This document shows positions 40,247-49,197 of a stretch of 64,000 bases of DNA, piece by piece (positions within the stretch are counted from its first letter, which is position 1; every line of letters starts with the position of its first letter). The position numbers and the translations under genes are program-made. The notes beneath the pieces are model-generated. The model did no database searches and was not told the origin of the DNA. It worked only from the letters and a program-made list of their open reading frames with translations. The DNA is taken from contig ONRQ01000007.1 in the NCBI GenBank assembly GCA_900320285.1, positions 1 to 64,000 of the forward strand, in the 5' to 3' direction. Source of the DNA: an uncultured Eubacteriales bacterium (GTDB taxonomy: Bacteria; Bacillota; Clostridia; Peptostreptococcales; Anaerovoracaceae).

Positions 40247-41173
40247 TTATTCAAATAATGGCGTTGAAAAGTAACGTTCTGCTGTATCCGGCAGGACTGT
40301 TACTACCGTTTTTCCCGGACCCAGTTTTTCTGCGAGCATTATTGCCGCAACAACGTTTGTGCCGGAAGAGATTCCGCACATTATTCCTTCTTCGCTGGCC
40401 AGACGCTTGGCCATGTCGAGAGCGTTGTCATCCGGAATTATGCAGGTATTGTCATAGATTTCCGTGTTGAGGATGTCCGGTATCAGGCCGTCACCTATGC
40501 CCATCTGCACATGCGTTCCTATGCTTCCTCCCGCAAGTATGGCAGCGTCTTCAGGCTCAGCTGCCCATATCTCAATGTCCGGATAGTGCTCTCTCAGCAC
40601 TTCGCCTATACCCGTTATTGTACCTCCGGTTCCAATGCCGGAACAGAATCCGTGAATAGGACCATTAACCTGCTCGATTATCTCCTTTGCAGTTGTTGTC
40701 TTCTGTGCAACGATATTATTCCTGTTTATGAATTGTTGCGGAACAAATACACGGCTGTCCTGCTCTTTCATCCTCATTGCTGTTGCGAGGCATTCATGGA
40801 TGCACTTTCCGATGTCTCCGTCATCGTGCACAAGCACTACTTCAGCACCGTAGTGCTGAACAAGCTTGCGCCTTTCTATGCTGACCGAATCCGGCATCAC
40901 GATGATAGTGCGGTATCCGCGTACTGCTCCTACAAGGGCAAGACCTATGCCCTGATTTCCGCTTGTAGGCTCAACAATTATGGAGCCCGGTCCTACGACA
41001 CCGGCCTCCTCTGCAGCCAGTATCATCTGATATGCTGTTCTTGTTTTTATTGAGCCGCCGACATTGAGTCCTTCAAACTTTACGAGGACCTCTGCGTTTG
41101 TAGGCGGATTGATGTGATTGAGGCGTATCATAGGGGTGTTGCCCATTGCCTCAAGAATGCTGTTATAAACCAT
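40247..41173 (-). CDS. cysK: Cysteine synthase family PLP enzyme (O-acetylserine sulfhydrylase-like)
   Basis: 308 residues from the ATG at 41173, where MVYNSILEAMGNTPMIRLNH is the usual CysK start. The PLP lysine is in GGSIKTRTAY, PTSGNQGIGLA binds the substrate, and GIGTGGTITGIGEVL holds phosphate. Reaction is likely O-acetylserine plus sulfide to cysteine; related enzymes act as cystathionine beta-synthase or cysteine desulfhydrase, and the motif GSIK(T)R is slightly unusual (CysK normally has GSVKDR). AAAGGGA precedes the start. Single gene, convergent with prdE. Confidence 0.85.
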   Translation of the reverse strand: MVYNSILEAMGNTPMIRLNHINPPTNAEVLVKFEGLNVGGSIKTRTAYQMILAAEEAGVVGPGSIIVEPTSGNQGIGLALVGAVRGYRTIIVMPDSVSIERRKLVQHYGAEVVLVHDDGDIGKCIHECLATAMRMKEQDSRVFVPQQFINRNNIVAQKTTTAKEIIEQVNGPIHGFCSGIGTGGTITGIGEVLREHYPDIEIWAAEPEDAAILAGGSIGTHVQMGIGDGLIPDILNTEIYDNTCIIPDDNALDMAKRLASEEGIMCGISSGTNVVAAIMLAEKLGPGKTVVTVLPDTAERYFSTPLFE

Positions 41174-41309
41174 TAGCTGTCTATAGTCCCTTTCAACAAT
41201 AATACTCAAGTATTGTACATCGAACTGCAGAATCATGGCAACAAATGGCCGCAATTAATTCTTAAATAATAATAACCGATACATGAGATGTGATATACTT
41301 TAGCCATGT

Positions 41310-41465
41310 TTGAAAAGGGTAGAAGAGAAAGTAATACTTGCAATACTTGCTTCACCTGATGAGCTGCTGAAAGTGGTTAATGATTCTATAGATGAATTCG
41401 TTAATGATGCTCCTCAGTTCGACGACATCACCATGCTTGCTTTCAGATATAACGGAAAACAATAA
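41310..41465 (+). pseudogene. C-terminal tail of a SpoIIE/RsbU-type phosphatase
   Basis: The frame ending at 41465 reads SPDELLKVVNDSIDEFVNDA then PQFDDITMLAFRYNG, the conserved end of PP2C-like SpoIIE/RsbU phosphatases (the QFDDITML metal site). Only ~50 residues remain, from a nominal TTG at 41310. Its stop overlaps the dnaE start (TAATG), so if translated it would couple to dnaE. Confidence 0.6.
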
Positions 41466-44400
41466 TGTTCACACATCTTCATCTGCATACTGAATACAGC
41501 CTGCTCGACGGAATGAGCAGGATCTCCGAGCTCCCTTCATATGTAAAGGAGCTCGGTATGGATTCGTGCGCAATTACAGACCACGGCGCTATGTTTGGTG
41601 TGGTCGATTTCTATAAAGCGTGCAAAAAGGCCGGTATCAAGCCGGTCATCGGCTGTGAGGTGTATACGGCTGCCCGCACGCTCTATGACAAGGACCCGGA
41701 TAAGGACCGCGGCTACGGACATCTGATACTTCTGGCCGAGAATCAGAAGGGCTACAGCAACCTCGTAAAAATCGTCTCAAAAAGCTATGTTGATGGGTTT
41801 TACTACAAACCCCGTGTCGATAAGGAGCTTCTGCGGCAGTACAGCGAAGGACTTATATGCCTCTCCGGCTGCCTTGCGGGAAATGTGCAGAGGATGCTGC
41901 TTGCGAGAGATTACGCCGGTGCAAAGAGAGAGGCTCTTGAACTAAGAGAGATATTCGGCGAAAACAACTTTTTCCTGGAGCTGCAAAACCACCATCTCGA
42001 AGAAGACGTAACGGTCATGACAGGGCTTAAGATGATCAGTGATGAAACAGGCATCCCGATGGTGGCAACCAATGACGCTCACTACATGAGGCGCAATGAT
42101 GCAACTGCCCAGGATGTGCTGATGTGCATCCAGACTCAGGCAAAGGTGACCGATGAGAACCGCATGAGGTTTGAGAATGACGAGTTCTACGTGAAGTCTG
42201 AATCAGAGATGAGAGAGCTCTTCCCGGATATGCCGGATGTGATCGACAGATCGCATGAGATCGCTGAAAGATGCAATGTGGAGTTCGAGTTCGGTAATTA
42301 TCATTTGCCTGAATATATTCCTCCGGAAGGGAAGTCTACGGATGAATACCTGAGGGAGCTTTGTTACAAAGGTCTGGTAAAGCGCTATGGTGCAGAAGCC
42401 ATGGACCCTGAGAGCGTATACCGCCAGAGACTCGAGACTGAACTAAGAGTAATAGAGGGCATGGGCTATGTGGAGTACTTCCTGATAGTCTGGGACTTCA
42501 TCCATTACGCCAAATCGCATGGCATAGCAGTCGGGCCGGGCAGAGGTTCGGCCGCAGGAAGCATCGTTGCATACAGCCTCGATATAACAGAAATAGACCC
42601 TATTAAATACAGCCTCATCTTTGAGAGATTTCTCAACCCGGAACGCGTGAGCATGCCGGATATTGATATAGACTTCTGCATTGAAAGGCGTCAGGAAGTC
42701 ATAGATTATGTAATTCGCAAGTACGGCAAAGACAAGGTGTCTCAGATCATCACCTTTGGTACTCTTAAGGCTAAAGCGGCAGTCAGAGACATAGCCAGAG
42801 CGCTTGACGCTACTTATGCTGAAGGTGATGCAATTGCGAAGGCGATTCCTAACGAGCTTGGCATCACCATAGCAAAGGCTCTTGAGGTAAATCCTGACCT
42901 CAGGCAAAGATATGAAAATGAGCCTCTCGTAAAGCAGGTGCTCGACCTTTCAATGGCTCTCGAAGGCCTGCCGCGTCATGCTTCGACACATGCTGCCGGC
43001 ATAGTTATTTCAAAAATGCCGCTGGATGAGTATGTGCCGCTGTATTCATCCGACAAGGGTGTCGCGACGCAGTTCAATATGACGACAATAGAGGAGCTCG
43101 GGCTCCTAAAGATGGACTTCCTGGGACTCAGGAACCTTACCGTCATCCGTGACGCGCTTCGCATGATAAAAGCCAACCACGGCATAGACATTGATTTTTC
43201 GTCCATGGATTTTGACGATCCTGACGTGTATAAACTCATATCGGACGGCAATACAAAGGGCGTATTTCAGCTGGAGAGCGGCGGAATGACCGATTTCATG
43301 AGAAACTTAAGGCCAAGCTGCTTTGAGGACATAGTCGCTGGAATAGCGTTATACAGACCGGGTCCGATGGATTCGATCCCTAAATACATAGACAACAAGA
43401 AACATCCGGATCACGTGAAATATGTGGATCCTCATCTTGAGCCTATCCTGGGCGTCACTTACGGCTGCCTCATCTATCAGGAGCAGGTTATGCAGATAGT
43501 GCGTGATCTTGGCGGATATTCGTTCGGCCGTTCTGATCTGGTACGCCGCGCAATGAGTAAAAAGAAGATGCAGGTGATGCTCGAGGAGAAAGAGTACTTC
43601 ATCAACGGCAAGACAGACGAGAACGGGAATGTTGAGATCGCAGGCTGTGCCAGAAACGGAGTGCCGGCTGCGGCTGCTGAGACCATTTTTGAGGACATGG
43701 TCACGTTTGCTTCGTATGCATTCAACAAGTCGCACGCTGCTGCTTATGCGGTGATCTCGTATCAGACAGCATATCTCAAAGCCCATTATCCTGCTGAATT
43801 CATGGCAGCTCTTATGACCAGCATGGCAGGGGATGCCAGGCATACTGCGGATTATGTCAGGAACTGCCGCGAGATGGGCATAGTTCTGGAACCGCCTTCG
43901 GTAGTAAAAAGCGAAAAGAATTTCTCAACAAAAGACGGTCGCATCAGATTCGGCATGCTTTCTGTCAAGAACGTTGGAGAAGGAATTATTGAGGCTATTA
44001 TAGAAGGCCGCAAGTCTGTTGAGGGTACTCATGACATATATGAATTCGTCGAGGCAATTGATGCGGGCGAACTCAACAGAAAAGCCATAGAATCGCTGGT
44101 AAGAGCCGGCGCTTTCGATGATATAAATCCAAACAGGGCGCAGCTCATGGCCGTTTGCGATGATGCTGTACAGAGAGCTCAGAAGAAGGCGAAACAGGGT
44201 GGAAGGGCGCAGATCAGCCTGTTCCAGCTTGAGGATTTTGCTGATGAAGTCATCGCAAGTCCGGAGCTTCCGAAAGTGGCGGACTTTAACAAGGAAACCA
44301 AGCTCGCCATGGAGAAAGAGATGCTCGGAGTATATCTGTCAGGGCATCCCCTTGATGAGTACGCGGCGCTTATAAGAGACAACACAAGTGCGGGCACAGC

Positions 44401-45100
44401 AGAGCTCACCGGAGGAGGCGAGGAGTTTACCGCTGAAGGTGAAGATGCCGACAGCATGGTGATCAATACCTCCAGTTTTAAGGACGGAGACGCGGTCATA
44501 ATGGCCGGTATGATAAGCGGCGTGCGTACTATGATCACCAGGAAGTCTCAGGAGATGGCCAGAATGACACTTGAAGACTTCGACGGCGTCATCGATGCGA
44601 TAGTATTCCCTAAAGTATACGAACGGAAGAGAAACCTGGTTGCAAATGACATGATAGTAGGCATATCCGGCCGTGTCAGCTTTAAGGATGAAAGTGAAGC
44701 CGAGATTCTTGTTGAGGATATAGTTCCGATCGAGAACATAGCAAGCCTGGGCAGGAACAGATCGCAGAACGGCAGAGAGACTGAACTTTACGGATATCCG
44801 GCTGACGAAAGATATGCACCGGAACCGCCTCGCAGGACCGAGAAAAGACAGGCAGCGCCGTTGAATGATCCGGTCAAACTAAGGATCCCTGAGGAAACAG
44901 TCAGATTGCATGGGAGCACGCGCAAGGTACTGATGCATCTGACAGACATGTTCAGCCTTTACCCGGGTGACCGGGATGTACTGGTTTATCTTCCGGGACA
45001 GAAACCTGTGAGATGCAGCGCGGATAACAGGGTAATGTTTACAAGGGAATTGAGAAACAAACTGATCAGACTCCTCGGAGCGGAGAATGTAAAAGGATAA
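41465..45100 (+). CDS. dnaE: DNA polymerase III subunit alpha (DnaE)
   Basis: 1211 residues. PHP domain at the start (HLHLHTEYSLLDGMSRISEL, ITDHGAMFG), polymerase palm with PDIDIDFC, GPGRGSAAGS and the later YQEQVMQI and HAAAYAVISYQTAYLKAHYP of the fingers. The C-terminal OB domain is VIMAGMISGVRTMITRKSQE, followed by a Lys/Arg tail. It is the DnaE class rather than PolC (no exonuclease insertion). There is no AGGAGG before the ATG, and its start overlaps the stop of the phosphatase remnant. The stop overlaps the next start by one base (ATAATGG). Confidence 0.96.
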   Translation: MFTHLHLHTEYSLLDGMSRISELPSYVKELGMDSCAITDHGAMFGVVDFYKACKKAGIKPVIGCEVYTAARTLYDKDPDKDRGYGHLILLAENQKGYSNLVKIVSKSYVDGFYYKPRVDKELLRQYSEGLICLSGCLAGNVQRMLLARDYAGAKREALELREIFGENNFFLELQNHHLEEDVTVMTGLKMISDETGIPMVATNDAHYMRRNDATAQDVLMCIQTQAKVTDENRMRFENDEFYVKSESEMRELFPDMPDVIDRSHEIAERCNVEFEFGNYHLPEYIPPEGKSTDEYLRELCYKGLVKRYGAEAMDPESVYRQRLETELRVIEGMGYVEYFLIVWDFIHYAKSHGIAVGPGRGSAAGSIVAYSLDITEIDPIKYSLIFERFLNPERVSMPDIDIDFCIERRQEVIDYVIRKYGKDKVSQIITFGTLKAKAAVRDIARALDATYAEGDAIAKAIPNELGITIAKALEVNPDLRQRYENEPLVKQVLDLSMALEGLPRHASTHAAGIVISKMPLDEYVPLYSSDKGVATQFNMTTIEELGLLKMDFLGLRNLTVIRDALRMIKANHGIDIDFSSMDFDDPDVYKLISDGNTKGVFQLESGGMTDFMRNLRPSCFEDIVAGIALYRPGPMDSIPKYIDNKKHPDHVKYVDPHLEPILGVTYGCLIYQEQVMQIVRDLGGYSFGRSDLVRRAMSKKKMQVMLEEKEYFINGKTDENGNVEIAGCARNGVPAAAAETIFEDMVTFASYAFNKSHAAAYAVISYQTAYLKAHYPAEFMAALMTSMAGDARHTADYVRNCREMGIVLEPPSVVKSEKNFSTKDGRIRFGMLSVKNVGEGIIEAIIEGRKSVEGTHDIYEFVEAIDAGELNRKAIESLVRAGAFDDINPNRAQLMAVCDDAVQRAQKKAKQGGRAQISLFQLEDFADEVIASPELPKVADFNKETKLAMEKEMLGVYLSGHPLDEYAALIRDNTSAGTAELTGGGEEFTAEGEDADSMVINTSSFKDGDAVIMAGMISGVRTMITRKSQEMARMTLEDFDGVIDAIVFPKVYERKRNLVANDMIVGISGRVSFKDESEAEILVEDIVPIENIASLGRNRSQNGRETELYGYPADERYAPEPPRRTEKRQAAPLNDPVKLRIPEETVRLHGSTRKVLMHLTDMFSLYPGDRDVLVYLPGQKPVRCSADNRVMFTRELRNKLIRLLGAENVKG

Positions 45101-45660
45101 TGGCGAAAAGTATAGTTATATACACATCAAAAAGAGGCTCTACCAGACAATATGCGGAATGGATAGCCGAAGACCTCGGCTGTGAAGCCCTGCCGCTTTC
45201 TGACGCGAAGGGAATCGATCTGCACGAATACGACTGCATTATTTACGGCGGATGGATACGCGGATCCGGCATAGTCGATTTCGATAAGTTCGCGAAGATG
45301 CTGGATGATGAGCTTATGGAAAAGCTGATCGTTTATGGTGTCGGATTTGCCGATGAAACAGCGGAGAACTACGCTCAGGTATGGGGCTACAGTCTCGGAA
45401 AGATCGATCCGAAAAATGAACACAGAGTATTGATGTACATCCTCGGCGGAAGATACGATCCTGCATCTGTCACAGGCCTTGATAAATTCCTCATGAAGAC
45501 AATGAGAGCGGTTCTTCTCTCCGGCAGCACGGCTGACGCAAAGTCCCAGGCAAACATGATGAAGAACCGTATAGACAATGGCTGTGATCTGGTGAAACGC
45601 GAGAACATCACATCGCTCATAAGGGATGCCAGAAGGAAAGCAGACAAGCAGGATTGCTAA
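45100..45660 (+). CDS. Flavodoxin-domain protein (HemG-like)
   Basis: 186 residues. The FMN phosphate loop is IYTSKRGSTRQYAEWIAEDL and IIYGGWIRGSGIVDFDKFAK follows, as in flavodoxin-5 proteins such as HemG. YNG-type FMN contacts are partly conserved. It probably reduces a quinone or acts as an electron carrier; protoporphyrinogen oxidation is not shown. Its ATG overlaps the dnaE stop, so it is co-transcribed with dnaE. Confidence 0.85.
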   Translation: MAKSIVIYTSKRGSTRQYAEWIAEDLGCEALPLSDAKGIDLHEYDCIIYGGWIRGSGIVDFDKFAKMLDDELMEKLIVYGVGFADETAENYAQVWGYSLGKIDPKNEHRVLMYILGGRYDPASVTGLDKFLMKTMRAVLLSGSTADAKSQANMMKNRIDNGCDLVKRENITSLIRDARRKADKQDC

Positions 45661-45725
45661 TAAGCCTTGATAAATGATCCGGGCGCAAGGGTAAGCTTCA
45701 CTGAAACAACGGTTTACAAACCTTC

Positions 45726-45758
45726 AACCCTTATCTATTGATAAGGGTTATTTAATTG
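45726..45758 (+). terminator. Terminator after the flavodoxin gene
   Basis: AACCCTTAT (45726-45734) and ATAAGGGTT (45741-45749), a 9-bp perfect stem, then ATTTAATT. The rest of 45661-45874 holds nothing else recognised beyond a likely promoter. Confidence 0.75.
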
Positions 45759-45874
45759 TCTTACAATATTGAAAGTGTCTATTTGTTTAGAAATAAACCT
45801 GAAACTACAATTGTATTGTAGACGGGGTATGGCTGTATCCCGGCATTTGTTTGAAAGAAAACGGAGGAAATGAT

Positions 45875-46282
45875 ATGTCAATTGAACTGGAATATGCATT
45901 AGAACATAAGAATGATCCTGCGGTACTTTGCTGCAGAATGGAGCCGGGCGTAATCGGTCACCACAATCTGGAAGACCCTGCTATTTTCCCTGACCTGGTA
46001 GATACAGGACTTCTCAAGCTTGACGGATGCCTGACAATCGGACAGTGCCTCGGTGCTACTCTCAAGGAAGTATCCGATTCCCTGACACCGCTCACAGCTG
46101 AAATCGTAGACAATATCCAGGATCCGGCTGCAGGCGAGGAAGAAGCAGCAGAGGAAGCTCCTGCAGAAGCAGCAGCTCCTGCACTTGCAGTTCCTGCTGG
46201 CACACAGATGACATTCGGCGGCGGAGTTGTTAAGCTCTATATCGCAGAAGGCAAGGACATCGCAATCGAGTTTCCGGTATAG
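45875..46282 (+). CDS. Free-standing PrdA N-terminal domain paralogue
   Basis: 135 residues from the ATG at 45875 (GGAGGAAATGAT upstream). It matches PrdA residues 1-120: NDPAVLCCRMEPG, LEDPAIFPDLVDTGLLKLDG, VSDSLTPLTAEIV, an Ala/Glu linker and the closing strand VKLYIAEGKDIAIEFPV. It then stops exactly where PrdA's second linker begins. It lacks the GrdE-like and pyruvoyl parts. The conserved CC pair is kept. It has its own terminators on both sides, 5.7 kb from prdE, and lies before an iron alcohol dehydrogenase. Function unknown. Confidence 0.88.
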   Translation: MSIELEYALEHKNDPAVLCCRMEPGVIGHHNLEDPAIFPDLVDTGLLKLDGCLTIGQCLGATLKEVSDSLTPLTAEIVDNIQDPAAGEEEAAEEAPAEAAAPALAVPAGTQMTFGGGVVKLYIAEGKDIAIEFPV

Positions 46283-46318
46283 TCAGGAAAGATCGTATCA
46301 GATCAGCAAACAAACTGA

Positions 46319-46353
46319 GGAGGCATCCGCATGGGGTGCCTCCGATTTATATT
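46319..46353 (+). terminator. Terminator after the PrdA-N paralogue
   Basis: GGAGGCATCC (46319-46328) pairs with GGGTGCCTCC (46334-46343) with one G-U, followed by GATTTATATT. Confidence 0.7.
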
Positions 46354-46422
46354 GCCCGGCCATATGGAAACAGCGTATACTTATATGGTTAACAGTAAGC
46401 GTCAATAATAGAGGATATGCCT

Positions 46423-47640
46423 ATGAACGATTTCAGCTGGGAATGCAGAACAAAAGTGAAGTTCGGTAAAGGATGCGTAAAGGAGCATCTTGCAGACTTT
46501 GTAAAAGAGTTTGCCCTGCCGGGACGTAATATTATGATCGGTTACGGCGGCGGTTCTGTCAAAAGAAACGGCGCTTATGATGATGTTATAAGCGGGCTGG
46601 AATCACTGGGATACAGCAGGGACGGCAAAGCAACAGAGGGCAATCTCATAGTTGAGTTCCCGGGTATAATGTCAAATCCTACTCTCAGAAGGATGCGTGA
46701 AGGGGCTGAGCTGGCTGCTCAGATGGATGTAGGTCTGGTGATCGGCATAGGCGGCGGCTCTGTAATGGACTGCTGCAAGGCTATCTCAGTGCAGGCCGGT
46801 TATGACGGTGATGCATGGGAGGATTTCTGGATGCAGGGCAAACCTATGACACATGATGTGATTCCATGTGGAGTGGTAGTGACCATGCCTGCGACCGGAA
46901 GCGAAGTAAACGGATGTGCCGTGCTCACGAACGAGGACACACATATAAAGACAGACAGAGACTATCCGGAGATGAATCCGGTATTTGCGCTCATGGATCC
47001 GTCATACACGCTTACGATGCCGCTCAGGCAGCTCAAAGCGGGAACCTTCGATATCCTGTCTCATATAATGGAAACATACTTCAGCTATCCTGTAGAGGAC
47101 AATCCTGCGGATGATGTGTCCGAAGGCCTGATGAGAGGGCTAATAAGGGATTTCAGAACAGCAGTCGAAGACCCTGATGACTATCAGGCGAGAAGCAATA
47201 TCATGTGGACGGCATCCCTGGCAGAGAACCGGATCATCAAGACCGGAAAGACCAAGGACTTCCAGGCCCACAACATGGAACACCAGCTCTCGGCATACAC
47301 GGACTGCAACCATGGCGAAGGACTTGCTGTTCTTCATCCCGCATATTACAGGCATATTTATAAAGACAGCCTTGGGAAGTTCGTGAGATTTGCGGAGAGG
47401 GTCTGGGGACTCAGCCGTGAAAACTATGAAAGCGACGAAGCAATTGCTCTTGCGGGGATCGAAGAGCTTGCATCGCTCATAAAGGAAGTGGGCCTGCCTT
47501 CAACACTGCGTGAACTCGGCTTTGGCAATGAGGAACACGAAATGCTTCCGGAGATCGCAGAATCCTGCTTTATTTCTCAGGGTGCATTCAGACCGCTGAC
47601 AAAAGAAGAGATTTTAGAGATATATGAAGAATGCTGGTAA
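46423..47640 (+). CDS. Iron-containing alcohol dehydrogenase (BdhA/YqhD-like)
   Basis: 405 residues. NAD(P) loop GIGGGSVMDCCKAI, then metal-ligand histidines in GTFDILSHIMETYF and HNMEHQLSAYTDCNHGEGLA. GAGG at proper spacing favours 46423 over the ATG at 46417. The group includes butanol dehydrogenases acting on aldehydes or alcohols; the substrate is not given by sequence. It directly follows the PrdA-N paralogue with a terminator between. Confidence 0.92.
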   Translation: MNDFSWECRTKVKFGKGCVKEHLADFVKEFALPGRNIMIGYGGGSVKRNGAYDDVISGLESLGYSRDGKATEGNLIVEFPGIMSNPTLRRMREGAELAAQMDVGLVIGIGGGSVMDCCKAISVQAGYDGDAWEDFWMQGKPMTHDVIPCGVVVTMPATGSEVNGCAVLTNEDTHIKTDRDYPEMNPVFALMDPSYTLTMPLRQLKAGTFDILSHIMETYFSYPVEDNPADDVSEGLMRGLIRDFRTAVEDPDDYQARSNIMWTASLAENRIIKTGKTKDFQAHNMEHQLSAYTDCNHGEGLAVLHPAYYRHIYKDSLGKFVRFAERVWGLSRENYESDEAIALAGIEELASLIKEVGLPSTLRELGFGNEEHEMLPEIAESCFISQGAFRPLTKEEILEIYEECW

Positions 47641-47673
47641 GACTTGCTGATACGGCATTCACGGTTACTGATA

Positions 47674-49047
47674 ATGTGGAAAAAGCTATTTGAACCTGTA
47701 GATATGACTCAGGGCGATCCGGTAAGCCAGATCGTCAAATTCATGATACCTATGCTCATAGGCAATGTGTTTCAGCAGTTATATAACACTGTTGACAGTA
47801 TTGTAGTAGGGAAATATGTAGGAGACAATGCTCTTGCCGCTGTTGGAAGCGCAGGGCCGATACTCAATCTTCTGCTTGTGCTTTTCATGGGAATATCTGT
47901 CGGAGCAGGGATAATGGTATCGCAGTATTTCGGCGCCAGGCAGCGCAAGGCACTTTCCATGACCATCGGAACCTGTATCACCATGACTTTTATCGCTTCG
48001 CTGATAGTCATGGCCATCGCGCCGCTTGTTACAATGCCTCTGCTTAAGCTGCTCAACACTCCTGCGGAGATAATTGACTGGTGCGACGGTTATCTCATGA
48101 CGATCTTCCTGGGAATAGCGGGCTGTGCCTTCTATAACATCCTTGGAGGCATGCTGAGAGGTCTTGGCGATTCGGTGTCCGCTCTCCTGTATCTTGTGAT
48201 AGCGACCATTCTGAACATATTCCTCGATATATACTTCGTTGCTAAGCTTGGGATGGGAGTACAGGGAGTTGCGCTGGCAACAGTTATAGCACAGTCATTT
48301 TCCGCTGTTCTGGCATTCCTGAAGCTTCGCAGAAGGACTGACTGCTTTGACATGAAGGCTGCCTACCTGAAGCCGACACGCAAGTACCTTAGCGAACTTG
48401 TGAGGCTGGGGCTTCCGTCGGGCGTAACGCAGGCAATCTTTTCCCTGTCGATGGTTATCGTACAGTCACTCACCAACAGCTTTGGCCCGATGTGTATTGC
48501 GACAAACGTTATAGTCATGAGGATCGACGGCTTTGTCATGATGCCTGCATTCTCATTCGGTGCGGCGATGACAACATTCGCGGGGCAGAATATCGGAGCC
48601 GGCAGACTTGACCGTGTAGAGACAGGAGCGAAGAAGGGTACATATGTTGCCATGGCGACCTCTGCGGTTATTACTGTGCTCATACTTCTTTTCGGAAAAT
48701 ACCTGATGATGCTGTTCACCAATACGGATGCGCTGGTCGAGCAGAGCTATCATATGATGATGATACTGGGCTTTGGCTACATTGCCATGGAAGTGACTCA
48801 GTGCCTGCAGGGCATAATGCGCGGAGCCGGTGATACGATGGCACCTATGTGGCTGTCAATGATCTCCACGGTAGCTATACGCGTTCCGCTGGCATATCTG
48901 ATGACGTGGATGACAAGGTCACCTGAAGAACCTCACGGTCACTTCTATATGATGTTCGTTTCGCTTCTGATTACATGGCTTATAGGTGCGGCGATGACCT
49001 TCATCGTATATAAAACAGGACGCTGGAAAAACAAAGCGATAATATAA
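47674..49047 (+). CDS. MATE-family efflux transporter
   Basis: 457 residues, twelve hydrophobic helices in two halves, with the MATE opening MTQGDPVSQIVKFMIPMLIG and NTVDSIVVGKYVGDNALAAV. DinF/NorM-like drug or metabolite export driven by a cation gradient. The start at 47674 matches the usual N-terminus; a TTG at 47644 is an alternative. Weak ribosome site. It follows the dehydrogenase by 33 bases. Confidence 0.92.
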   Translation: MWKKLFEPVDMTQGDPVSQIVKFMIPMLIGNVFQQLYNTVDSIVVGKYVGDNALAAVGSAGPILNLLLVLFMGISVGAGIMVSQYFGARQRKALSMTIGTCITMTFIASLIVMAIAPLVTMPLLKLLNTPAEIIDWCDGYLMTIFLGIAGCAFYNILGGMLRGLGDSVSALLYLVIATILNIFLDIYFVAKLGMGVQGVALATVIAQSFSAVLAFLKLRRRTDCFDMKAAYLKPTRKYLSELVRLGLPSGVTQAIFSLSMVIVQSLTNSFGPMCIATNVIVMRIDGFVMMPAFSFGAAMTTFAGQNIGAGRLDRVETGAKKGTYVAMATSAVITVLILLFGKYLMMLFTNTDALVEQSYHMMMILGFGYIAMEVTQCLQGIMRGAGDTMAPMWLSMISTVAIRVPLAYLMTWMTRSPEEPHGHFYMMFVSLLITWLIGAAMTFIVYKTGRWKNKAII

Positions 49048-49059
49048 AAAACGATACAG

Positions 49060-49084
49060 ACCGCCCGGTCCAGGGCGGTTTTCT
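49060..49084 (+). terminator. Terminator after the MATE gene
   Basis: ACCGCCC (49060-49066) and GGGCGGT (49073-49079), followed by TTTTCTG. Confidence 0.8.
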
Positions 49085-49099
49085 GATGCTTCGTTTCTC

Positions 49100-49174
49100 G
49101 TGAACGAAAATTCACTTGACAGCGGCAAGTCATTGAAATACTATGTAGTTGAACTTGTGAATTGGCATTCACAA
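49100..49174 (+). promoter_or_regulatory. Promoter flanked by two GTGAA-N6-TTCAC operators
   Basis: -35 TTGACA (49116-49121) and -10 TACTAT (49139-49144) are spaced by 17. The dyad GTGAA-N6-TTCAC occurs at 49100-49115, touching the -35, and at 49157-49172, just downstream of the start point, where it is extended to TTGTGAAT...ATTCACAA. The TetR gene in the same unit is the natural candidate to bind them. Confidence 0.8.
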
Positions 49175-49197
49175 GAGAAAAACAGGAGGAATTCAAT

